The notes beneath the pieces are model-generated. The model was not told where the DNA came from. It ran no database searches and saw nothing but the letters and a program-made list of their open reading frames with translations. A stretch of DNA of 64,000 nt. Source: Notospermus geniculatus (Eukaryota > Nemertea > Pilidiophora > Heteronemertea > Lineidae). Positions 36,001 through 46,000 of this stretch are shown one piece after another (positions within the stretch are counted from its first letter, which is position 1; every line of letters begins with the position of its first letter). Position numbers and translations under genes: made by a program. The DNA is taken from assembly GCA_002633025.1 (NCBI GenBank), contig NMRB01001150.1, forward strand, positions 50,271 through 114,270, written 5' to 3'.

Positions 36001-38730
36001 GATGTGTCATGAAAGTGTGCATAGTAGTTTATAACTTCAAAGATACAGGAGGTCTTGTAAGTGCTTATTATAGTTTTTCTCTGATTCTTGTTTGTTGCCA
36101 TGAGCACTAATGGCATGGTAGCTGAGGCGGAAAGCCTTTCAATAATCTGTTTGCTTTCCTGGTAAATTATTGCAAATAATGTGCTCGGTCACAGACTCTG
36201 TCATGTTTTTCTTAAATGGAACACAACTTCTTGGAAGTATTAGCATGAATACCACCAATCCAAGACGCACTATTCAGATCAATTCCGCCAGCATTTCTTC
36301 AGTTATCGTCCAGATACAACAAAAGGTTTGCAGGATGGACAGACAGACAGACAGACATCAAATGTGACGACAATATGGTTCAGCGCGTTGGGGCTGCGTG
36401 AGGGGGTAAAAACCAAAATACATGTGGAGAAAAAGCGAAAGCAGCCTTGCTCTGCAAGGATATTGATAAAGATTACGCACCTTGCATTGGATAATCAGAC
36501 CTCTCCGGGACCCATGCTAACCGGTTGCTGTCCCACGATCGGAGATCAGGAAGCTGATCCCACGGCTCTCGCTGGCGTTTGTTGTAATGTTCATCGTACC
36601 AAGAGATCATATTGTTTGAATACTTGTCGCCATGATGGTAGAAAATGAATTCTTTTCCGAGGCCTTCGTTATTGAGTCGAGCTCGACGTCGAAGGACTAC
36701 GTCTGGTTTCCACGGGCTGTGGTCTTTGAAGTCTGTCCGGTGTGTGCTGTTGTGTTTGTAGTCACCCTTGTGGAACTGCAAAGAGAAAAGTCAATGGATT
36801 CTTTAAGTAGATGGCAAACCAGGAATTCCGAGACTGCTTTGCACCTCCTAGTCTGTGGAGACACCTCTTCCAAATACAGTGAGTTCTCTCTAACAAAGAC
36901 ACCAGGCGCAGATACAGAAGGGGGCACCCCGGGCGCGCCTCCCTTTTTAGCCAAAAATCTGTAAAATCAACCATGAAATTCTGGAATTTGGTGCAAATTT
37001 CAATGTTCCTAGCACAGGGCGCCCCCTCTTTTCCCACATCCAAGATCCGCCCCTGGACACCCTTGGGCCTGAGTGATGAAAAATTTGACCATATGTGCGA
37101 TGGAAGACATGAGGACAGGAAAAGTTTATACATGTACTTACTTTTCCATCACAAGAGCAACTGGTTGTGACGCAAACTGATCCAAGTAACATCAAAAAGC
37201 AAATTGTCCCCGGGCATTTTGGTGGACGAATTCAGTGGGACAGCTGCTGAGAGCAAGAGTGCTGCAGCCGTCCCACCTCCCTCCCCGAGGGTTCATCCAC
37301 AACTAATACAACCACATAATATCCCAATAACTCCCGTAGCTGTCTGAGCGTGATTCGTCAATTCATGCAAATTATTTATGACGTAGAACGATGGAGCAGT
37401 TTCACCAATCCCTTACAGTTCAATTTTCACCCTAACTTTACCAGCACAATGTCTGTATCAGTGTATGTCTCATAGTCATACAACATCATATATGGGTACT
37501 CATGGTGATTACTGCTTGGGTAAAACTGAAAAGAACTTTCAAGTCCACCCAGAGGTGCACAATTCACATAGTAGAACTGTACACCTTGTATAGCTAATCC
37601 TTGCCAATTTAGGTTGGAACACATCAAATGGGCTACAAAGGAAGCCAAGAGTTGTTGAACGTTTTGTTTTACTCTGCTACCATGGTGATTACCGTCAAAT
37701 AACTCCACGGAAGTTTTGATTGATTGTCCATTAGACTCATGGGATGCATACCTTCATGAATAAACAATAACAATGAATTTTTGCGTATAGGACAAAGCAA
37801 ATTAATTCAGTGGTACAGTGCACGTTGTCATGCTCGGACGACTTTGGACATGAATCATAGATAAGGCTGTCAGGTCTGAGATATTGACCGAATCCCTGAC
37901 AACTGTCCAAAAGTTCATCTTCATAAAAGCAGCACATACATAAGTGAAGTGCATAATTATACAGCATTTTCAGCTCTGAAGACAACTTTGGACAAGTTAA
38001 TGTGCAACAGGAGGAAACAGGAGCAGCTGGAGAAGATGTGTTGTTTAAGACAGGAGAACACTTCATCTCTCACTCACTGAGTCTGAGGTTCCAAAATTTG
38101 ATCCCCAGTCAGATCCACCCATTTTTCAATTACATGTATACTGATAATAGAGATAACTCTCTTCATGATGGAACAGGTTTTCTCTGGTCACTCTGGTTTC
38201 CTCCTGCCATCATAATGATTTGCCCTAGGCCTTTTTAGGGCTTGATATTACACTTCAATTCAAGGCCGATGCCTTGCCTAGGCCCTATTCCACCACCAGC
38301 ACTCAATTAGGCATAGGGCCAGGGCTAATTGGTAAACAGTAGGCCTGCCCTACTACTCCCCCCCCCCCCCCACGTCCTCTCCTCAAGTCAAGAAGACGAA
38401 GAATCTGAACAGTCTTACCCATTTCTGCAACAAAAACTGAGGAATGCAATGCACACCTACGTGCCCAAAATCCACATGAAAATCACGTTTTTTGGCCCTG
38501 CTGACTCTTGTTACACACCAGGAGGACATTCTCCAAGGGATCACTCTACCTATTACACCACACTGTGGTCATGGTGGTGGGCGTGTGTGACGACGAGCAA
38601 CAGCAAACAAGTTCAAAACTAAACTTACTCCATATCGATCTTCTGACCAATTTCCTATGAGGACACCTGGGGCATATCGTTGTTCGATCCTCCAGCCAGG
38701 AAGGTACCACTTTTCTGGTAGACAGGCCAT
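30022..38730 (-). CDS. CFAP107: Cilia- and flagella-associated protein 107 (C1orf158 ortholog), three exons
   Basis: Exons 38629-38730, 36481-36775 and 30022-30302 join in phase to 225 residues (human about 194); all junctions are GT-AG. Exon 1 starts at a strong AAACCATGG and encodes MACLPEKWYLPGWRIEQRY then LIGNWSEDRYG, matching the W.IE.KY..KVL.GNW.E block of human C1orf158. Exon 2 encodes FHKGDYKHNSTHRTDF and, near its end, SWYDEHYNKR, then LPDLRSWDSNRLAWVPERSD, clearly like the human YDDHYNRH..LPPLRTWN..LLWLPEKSDFP segment. Exon 3 begins APTKFGLFETLQKR and contains EYSTTYNTSF. In vertebrates CFAP107 is a microtubule inner protein of the A-tubule of motile cilia. AATAAA (minus strand) at 29993-29988 lies 29 nt past the stop. 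Introns are 6178 and 1853 bp and carry repeats. Confidence 0.93.
31405..31520 (+). mobile_element. tRNA-derived SINE, truncated
   Basis: GGTGGTGCAGTGGAAACAT (A box) and AGGTTCAATCCCGTTC (B box), then CAGGTTTTCTCTGGGCTCTGG. The 3' part is shortened. Confidence 0.75.
31670..32775 (-). repeat. Long dispersed repeat with GTGAGCTAA end and GACGGACGAC tracts (copy 1)
   Basis: Ends in CACAGAGGTGAGCTAAAA (about 32756-32775) preceded by ACGGACGACGACGACGG-type arrays at about 32415-32450 and 32705-32740. Inside, TTTTTCAAGATGG, TGGCGGCCATATTTGA and GAAATTT recur every 145 bp or so (31695, 31838, 31979). A related copy in the opposite orientation is at 51050-52110. Confidence 0.7.
34318..34509. mobile_element. 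Hairpin MITE with perfect 71-bp arms and TAA target duplication
   Basis: Arms 34318-34388 and 34439-34509 are exact reverse complements as read by eye, around a 50-bp loop. TAA flanks both sides (34315-34317 and 34510-34512), as in Harbinger-type insertions. Located in CFAP107 intron 2. Confidence 0.9.
35105..35279. repeat. Dispersed repeat (copy 1)
   Basis: Shares AGGCGCAGA, CAAATCTGTAAAATC, TTTCAATGTT.CTAGCACAG, GCCCCCTCTTTTC and GATCCGCCCCTGG with 36903-37059, in the same order and orientation. Confidence 0.7.
36903..37059. repeat. Dispersed repeat (copy 2)
   Basis: Second copy of the 35105-35279 repeat, in CFAP107 intron 1. A short GATCCGCCCCTG fragment also occurs near 55945. Confidence 0.7.
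38060..38225 (+). mobile_element. Degenerate tRNA-derived SINE
   Basis: CTGAGGTTCCAAAATTTGATCCCCAGTC resembles the B box region; GGTTTTCTCTGGTCACTCTGG then TTTCCTCCTGCCATCA is the family body. Confidence 0.55.
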
Positions 38731-39082
38731 GGTTTGGAGGGACAAAACTAGCTAAAACTGGAGAGATCTCAGATTCACACGACCTTCCTCCATGCACACA
38801 GTACACCTTGTAATGTATTGAATAGGACTTACTGTACATTTTGTCTGGCATGGTTACCAGGATATCAATGCGCAAGGAATATGTCATCGAGTACATAATT
38901 TCTATATTCAAAACTGCCAGGAAAGGTTCTGATATCTAACCTGTCTTTCTCTCAAACTATGTTCATTTTATTTACCGTAACCAAGGCGGGACATTTGAAA
39001 GAATGCTAACAAAAGTTGGGACTATATTTTTTCGGCGGTACGAGACTGAATCACGTTGACGTGAGCCGGCGTTGCCAACGCG

Positions 39083-39094
39083 GTTGCTAGGAAC
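39083..39094 (+). promoter_or_regulatory. Possible RFX X-box near the CFAP107 promoter
   Basis: GTTGCTAGGAAC, an imperfect inverted repeat close to the RFX X-box (GTTGCC, short spacer, GGCAAC type), with GTTGCCAAC just beside it at 39071. It lies 353 bp before the start codon of a ciliary gene. The half-site spacing is shorter than the usual 1-3 bp, so this is tentative. Confidence 0.35.
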
Positions 39095-40134
39095 GATAAA
39101 AATTCACTTCCTGACATTGATAACCGAGAGAAACTATATCAACAGTGGATGTGGGTCTTGGAATGCAAATCTACCGCCTAACTGCAATTAACATCGACCC
39201 ATTTTGCCATTTTTCCCGATATTTTAAACGAAAAGTGCTTTGTACCTGGGTGCGAGGTCATCGGAGGTTGGGTTTTCCCAACAGTTGATCTAAAAGCCGG
39301 AATCGGGAAGTCCAACCACTGCCAACGCGGGACGAGTTGGGGACTTTCAAACACCACTAAAACGAACATAATAACGACTTTCTTCGGCGAAATACAGATA
39401 TTTTCATATACAATCTATAAAGGAAGTGCTCATACCCAAATGCACGCAGTGGCAGCGGGTTTTGGTCGCCACCACGAGCTTCAGTCCGGATTTTACAAAG
39501 TAACATTTTATATCAACTCAGCCGTATCCAAGGTAAACAATCGAGGGTGGCGCGAAAACAAACGCACGTGGGTGCTTGTCAAAGTTGGATGTCAGTTGGC
39601 AAGTTGGGTTTACAATACAAATTCTGACCGTATTCATGGAAAAGGATACGTAGATAACCAAAACAACACCAAAAATGATTTCTCATGCTCATGGTGTTTT
39701 ATTTTTATGGCATATTCATGACATAGATCAGCACAGACTGAAACATCATCTGATTTTTGGTTCATCTACATTTTACAGTGATGACAAGGAACAACAATTT
39801 CTCAACAATCAGACGACGGACATTTACTGGTGGATATGATTTTTAATATACCCTCCAATACATAATAACCTTTGTGGCACCACTGTCTCAGGAAATGGAT
39901 TTGGAGTCAGTGAAATAACTGAACAAAGACTTGTAAATGCTGTTTTGCTTGTGATCGCGCCGTGGACCTAGTGGTTCAAATCCTGACAGCATTTACCAGT
40001 CCTTTTTCTTCTCACCAATGCCTGCAACAGTCTGAAATGAATAAAGAAAGTGAATGATTTAGCTTGGTTTTACTGCAGAGATGCACTGGACAGTGTAGTA
40101 CAAATCTCAAGTATTTACTACTCCTTCACCTCAC

Positions 40135-40224
40135 CTGATGTGAGCAAGTCCGGTTTATCCACAAAGAAGTCAACACCAAGGCTGATCATGTTCTCTTGGA
40201 TTTCCATGATCTGAGGATACCTGG
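40135..40224 (-). CDS. Orphan candidate exon, 30 codons
   Basis: Minus strand: TTTACTTGTTAG acceptor, 90 bases, then a GTGAGGTG donor. It reads ARYPQIMEIQENMISLGVDF then FVDKPDLLTSG. LGVDFFVDKPDLL loosely resembles the C-terminal LGVDG..TDRPDLL motif of glycerophosphodiester phosphodiesterases; this is a weak match. No partner exon was found between CFAP107 and KIF1 on this strand. Confidence 0.35.
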
Positions 40225-40880
40225 CTAACAAGTAAAATAGACAGAAAACAGAGCTTACAGAGTGGCAATAGAATTTGTATCCACCTTCATTCAGAAAGTT
40301 TTCTGAGATGAATTCCCAGAACAATTTCAGTCTGATTCAGCATTTTTCACCATTCTGTTTCCACCTTCACTCAGATAGATATAAGAAGGCCCATTTAACT
40401 GAAGAAGACAAATTCCCATGAACAATTTGTGTTCAGTTCAGCATTTTTCCTGTTTCTGTTTCCACTTTTCCTGTTCACTTTCCGAAGTCAGTGGCGCCAC
40501 AATTAACAAGTTTAGAAGAACCTCAAGAAGATGCGATCTCTGTCATCACAGACGATTATGACTAGCATCTTTTCAATAAATATCTACTATATACAGTCAA
40601 ATTGGCTAAACACATTCCAGCTCAACCTTGCCTCATTTTAATGTAGGCCTACCGACACTTTGTCTTACATGATACAACATGCAGGAAAATGGGACAAACT
40701 TGAGTTGAAAAAGAATGACAGGGTTCCCTCACTTGACCTGCGGAGACTGCCACCATCAAACTATGAAGCAAATATGGTATGAAGACATGTTTCAAGACAG
40801 GAATTTATGGGATATTTCAACAAAATGCAAATTTTCTTAAGAGCAGAAGACAAAATCTTCAAGTCACGAGATGAATTCTA

Positions 40881-40966
40881 CAGGGTGGGCCAGAGAAAGT
40901 GTCCCTCAAACATAGCATTTCCATTGTTTTCCTATTGTTCGAGGGACACTTTCTCTGGCCACCCTG
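40881..40966. mobile_element. 86-bp mariner-like hairpin MITE
   Basis: CAGGGTGG.CCAGAGAAAG and CTTTCTCTGGCCACCCTG are inverted with one extra base on the left; TA flanks both ends (40879-40880, 40967-40968). A CAGGGTG terminus with a TA duplication is typical of mariner elements. Confidence 0.8.
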
Positions 40967-42353
40967 TATATGGGACCAGCGAGCAGTCAACACAGGCAAG
41001 AGTTGACTTGATATCAATGACAATAGAGTACTTTTCATTGAAATATGCGAAGGTTTTTACGAAGGAGCATAAAGCAACTCTGAATGACATGCACTTCACT
41101 TACCTACAGGAGATAACTTCAATACCCCCCCCCCATCACCTTCATAAATTGTAATGAGTTTTCGCCAGTAATCTCCCATCTACTCCGAGAATTGATGACT
41201 GAATATTGGGGAGGGAAGCCACATGAAACTCAATTCTTGAAGAATGATAGAATAATAATGACATCAACTAAACAGAACAAATGAGATCCTCAAAATTAGT
41301 GTTTTAAGACATTGCCAAGGTCACGTGCACATCAGTTTACAGTATTATACACACTAGATTGACATGTGACTTTGGCAATCTCCATTCAAATAACTTAAGT
41401 CGACTCACTATGGTGGTGCACCTCACAATCAAGTTATTGCACATTATTGTAGAACTAATTTCTGCGGGGACAACATGTCCTTCAACACCCTACTGTAAAA
41501 CTTTCCCAGGCAGATTCATTTGATCACCGTAACGATACCCATAGCAACACCAGGTGGCATTCTTTACCAAGTCTCCTCTACAGCATCCACAGTTTCCATG
41601 GTTACACTGATTACCTATTCTGTCTATCTTTCATCATTAGCTATCACAACTCGTATCTCTGACATTTACAGAATATTTACATATCATTTTTTCATCTCAT
41701 AAATGCTTGCGTCATAATCTGCACAAAATTTGTAACAATAACCAAATCAAAATCAACTAAAAGACAACAAAATATAATAACAACTAAGTGCTCTGTCATA
41801 ACATCACCTCTTCACAGAAATCTAGACAATTATTCACATTCTTCCACAATCTTTACACACAATTCTCCATTAAGATTGCTCAAAAAGGAAATCTTGGCAA
41901 AACCAAGATCCTAATACACAAAACTTCCATAGACCTCTGGGTCCTCGAGTAGACTGGTTCTCTGTTCTTTAACCATGCTTTAGGCATAGGGATGGAAGGT
42001 GAAACCAGTCAAATACAGATCCGCTACACCTACAGAGTGAATAAATCCTTGGTGCACAAGAATTGATCATTATCCAGATTTCATTTTATCCAGAGACAGT
42101 GCACTAACAGAGGTGTCATAGATAGGAACAATCGTCGGGCACATTTGAAGGTATCGCCAACAAAAATAGTCCTACAACATTATCCCCATTGTTCATTATT
42201 TTTTCAGAGTTAAGAAAGCTACATCAGACTGCCCCATCTACGCATTAGTGGTGAAAAACACCACAACTGTTCAAGAAAATCACACCCTGGGCTCAGCTGC
42301 TGAAACAGGGACACAACGGAATCGCGATTTGAACGGCTGGGCCCAGGATAAAT

Positions 42354-43321
42354 ACAAAATAAAACTTTGATAATTACTCTGAAATCAATCGAGTACAGGT
42401 GGACAAATTGTCATTTTATGCCTACAGAACAATGACTTACAATTTACATACGCACAGGTTCAATAGCACAATCACTGTACACGCACTTATTTTAGGGACT
42501 TTTCACCTAAGAAGCAGTCAGAATGTATACTGAGCACTAACATGAAGATGACGTGTACATTTACATGTATAGTCAGGTGGGATTTGATTGACCTCTGTTT
42601 TTATACCCCTTGGCCACTCAGGCCCAAGGAATGTCATGATCATTAATTATTTATTCTATGCTCAGGGATCATAAATAGCGCACTGATATTCGAATTCACA
42701 GGCACCAGCCATTGACTAAAATTTACATCCATGTATACAACTCACTCAACTGCCGCACCAGCTGACCTGCACGGAACTTCGCCGGTGATCACCAACAAAT
42801 TCAGATCACTTGGAAATGATATCATATATGAGAGTTCTCAATTCAAATGACTCGTACCGGTACACTATTCAGCAAAAGTGCTGAATAATATCAACTTCAG
42901 CAAGGCTACAACACCCCAAGTTAAGTACTCCAAACCATTTTCACAAAGGCTACATGCAAAAGACAATTCTAAATGCCAAGATTGTACTCAGGCTGGCTTG
43001 CGTTATAACATTCCTAAAACCTCAATATCTGAGTCAAAATATCAGAGTATGATGCTCATAAGTCTTTAAGCTTATATTTGACCAAAAGACCAATACCGGT
43101 CTTATCTAACACTTGACCAAAAGGCCATTTCCTCACAAATACCTACCCGTTTTTCTACAGCAATTCCTTCATAAACTGACAAATTCCCCTAGTACTCATC
43201 CTCCCACAGCAGGGGTTTTTACCTCGCTCCTCTTCATCTTTGTGTGCGAGTGTGTGAAAGAGGAGCAAGACCAAAGCCCTGCTGTGGCAGGATGCTAGTA
43301 TTCGATTTAGTATTTTACTAT
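42354..43321 (+). repeat. About 1-kb dispersed duplication (copy 1, empty MITE site)
   Basis: Nearly identical to 62849-64000. The small frames 42878-43069 and 43113-43298 translate identically in both copies but match no family I know. It lacks the MITE present in copy 2 at the corresponding point (about 42735). Confidence 0.9.
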
Positions 43322-43339
43322 TCTGCAAGAAATCACCAG

Positions 43340-43509
43340 TACAGTGGAATATTCATTTGGGGACACCTCTGCCAGGAGGACACCTCCATATCATGGACAC
43401 TGAAGTTCAGCCCAATCTTACCTTTTCCTTTCAGTTTATCTGAGCCTTTATATTTAGGACACCTCTAATTAACGACAGCATTATTCTTCATGAAGTGGTT
43501 CCACTGTAC
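43340..43509. mobile_element. MITE, CAGTGGAA family (copy 2)
   Basis: Begins TACAGTGGAA, ends GTGGTTCCACTGTA; internal GGACACCTCTGCCAGGAGG and GACACTGAAGTT match copy 3 at 63239-63416. Confidence 0.7.
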
Positions 43510-44144
43510 TCCGAACTGCATTTACAAACTGGTTCAAGACTTTCTTTGATTTGAAGCCTTGTACTTTCACTTATACCTAAACACAATCTAGAGGGATACG
43601 ACACCGAAAATTTCTTACAAAGTGCAAGAACTCTATCCTCCCCTTAACTAGGTTGTCCCTAACCACACTTTCCATCACATCTAAACACATATCTACGAAA
43701 TTTGGTTCTTCATTCCATCAATTTTTTCAAATTGAATTTTTCGATTTTTTCTCTCTCTGAGTTTTATTGTCCTATCACAGACAAAATAACACCAAGTTCA
43801 ATTAAATTTTGATTTTCACTCCAAGTTGACCTAAGACACCTACATCATTACTGTACATTACATACAGTCGTCTTGGTCCAAGCTGTAGATACATATACTA
43901 TACATATCTACAATAAACAGTAATATATCCTAACAGATAGGAAGCCAAGTTACAGATTTGACCCCAGTGAACTTCTAGAAGTATGACTTTCAAAATAACT
44001 GATGAATGTTAAATGACTTCACTGACATAAGCATGGTTGGAAATGGCTGACCTCCACTGTACCTACCACCCCTGTGACTCTTATGGAAAACCAACAAGAC
44101 CCTGTCAGACCTGTTTAACATACCTTACACCATGGCTTGGGGCT

Positions 44145-44290
44145 GTCAGAATGGTGCAGTGCAACATCGGTGCCTGTCACCACTTACGTTCTGAGTTCGA
44201 TCCTCGATCAGACCCATTCTTCATGTGATAGAGGAGGCAACGCTCTGTAAGCGCAGGATTTCTCCAGGCACTCTGGTTTCCTCCTACACT
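44145..44290 (+). mobile_element. tRNA-derived SINE
   Basis: TGTCAGAATGGTGCAGTG (A box) and GTTCGATCCTCGATCAGACC (B box), TTCATGTGATAGAGGAGG, then TTTCTCCAGGCACTCTGG. Confidence 0.8.
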
Positions 44291-46000
44291 CACCTAATAT
44301 ACTCGACTTCAGATTTCAGCCTGGATGAAGTCGCCTAACACAGTTCCTTAAAACTCATACCCCTGTTCTACCCCATACCCCTACAACGTTTTTTTCATGA
44401 TTGACAATCTAACCCATTAAATCAGAGACTTCTTCTACTCTTGACAAACTATATCATTGCTCAGGTTTCCATCAGCACAAGAGTCATGACCGGGGTCATG
44501 ACCTAATTTAATGAGTTGCACCTCGCCACACCCTGCATGACTACCCAATCACAGCCCTGGTAATAAGTCACATGACCAAAGTAACAGCCAATCATAAGTC
44601 ATGATAATTACCCACTACTACAATGTACATACACATACATATGCACCAACATATACAAATATATTCTCTGTTTTCATTATATATAATATCGTGATCATTA
44701 TATATTCACCAATAATGGCCTTCGAATAATATACACATTGTGAATAAATTATGTTAATCAGTCATCCATAGATACAAGGGATGAAGAGGATTTTATGGAG
44801 ACATTAAGATTTAAAGAGAGAAGGAACAAATAGTCTCACTCAATCATTAGTAATAATTTTTTTGTTTGAGACTGAAGCTAACCTGCTCATGAATTCAGTG
44901 GAAAAGACCGTATCTTTACCACCGAAATCCGAGAGGTTTTACACCGAGTGAGCGAGACTACTAACAATTCACACTCATCGTCACAGACATCACAGATTTG
45001 TTTAGTATTATCTGACTAACTACATTATATATAAAGAGATGGCATTTTGATCATAATACACCGTGATTGCTGACAACCCTTACAGTTAGACCCCTAAAAC
45101 CAGATGCGTTGTACTCTTTTATTCAAACAAGTCGCCTCCTTTCAGGATCCGGTGGAAAATATCTTCGATTCTCAGGGGGTAAAAAAATAAATAGTGTGAG
45201 AGCAGGGAAAGGGATAATTCGTGTAAGATACAAGACAGATTCAGAAATTCTGTAGCGTAACTCATAAAATAAGGCATCAGTCAAAACATATTGCTGGGTA
45301 GATGAAAAACAAGGAATGGACATTTGTTCAATTGAGATCATTCTTGCTGTTGATGACTAGCAAACTCGTTGGGTTAAGAGTGGTAAAAAAGTTCCAGTAT
45401 ATAAACTGAGGTAAAGGCTACTCCTTATATAACAGACAAAAGGGTAAAATAACATATAAAAGTCAAAAATTGAGCACGGACAGAACTAAATTTCACAAGA
45501 TGAATGCCAAAATGACAGTAAATTTCACAGTGAAAGTGTACCTTACTTTTGGTTCAACTCAAGTGAAACGGATATAGTGTCTTCAAACAAAAGCTGAAGC
45601 TAATGACATGGTTGTTTACAAAATGGCTGCTGTTCTCACCATCACCGTCATGTGTGCCCTTGGGCAAGACGTTTCACCAGCATTGTCCTTACCCAGGAGG
45701 TGGATTTGCCGTGGTATTCCTGCCAAATGAGAAATTTCAAACCCCTTACATCCTAAAGCTGTCATCCATTGAGCAAATGACTCCCAACCAATGTTCGGAC
45801 CACGGCACACCCCAAATTCATAATGGTATCACCCATTCCACTATAAATTCTGATCATTGGGCATGTCCACTTTGGCCACCCAAGGTAGTTCAAGTTAGCT
45901 GGTGCTGTATACATAAATTGCGACTACATGTTCTCTATTTACAAAATATCAATAAGCCATCCAGAGGAAAGTTGTCGGTGGGTCTTCTTTGGTTTCGTAT

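Larger units (their letters stand above)
30303..36480. other. CFAP107 intron 2
   Basis: 6.2 kb intron with a SINE at about 31405, a (GAC)n-tailed repeat at about 31670-32775, a perfect hairpin MITE at 34318-34509 and a dispersed repeat at about 35105-35279. No other coding exon seen on either strand. Confidence 0.6.
38731..46000. other. CFAP107 upstream region and KIF1 downstream region
   Basis: Contains a possible X-box 353 bp upstream of the CFAP107 ATG, one orphan candidate exon (40135-40224, minus), a mini mariner-like hairpin, a SINE and one copy of a 1-kb duplicated segment. The KIF1 3'UTR must lie below 46001 but its end is not placed. Confidence 0.45.

Noticed and set aside
36947-37195. 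Possible CFAP107 first exon on the minus strand (MMLLGSVCVTTSC...)
   Set aside because: It does not match the family; the exon at 38629-38730 gives the conserved W.IE.RY..GNW.ED block and joins exon 2 in phase.
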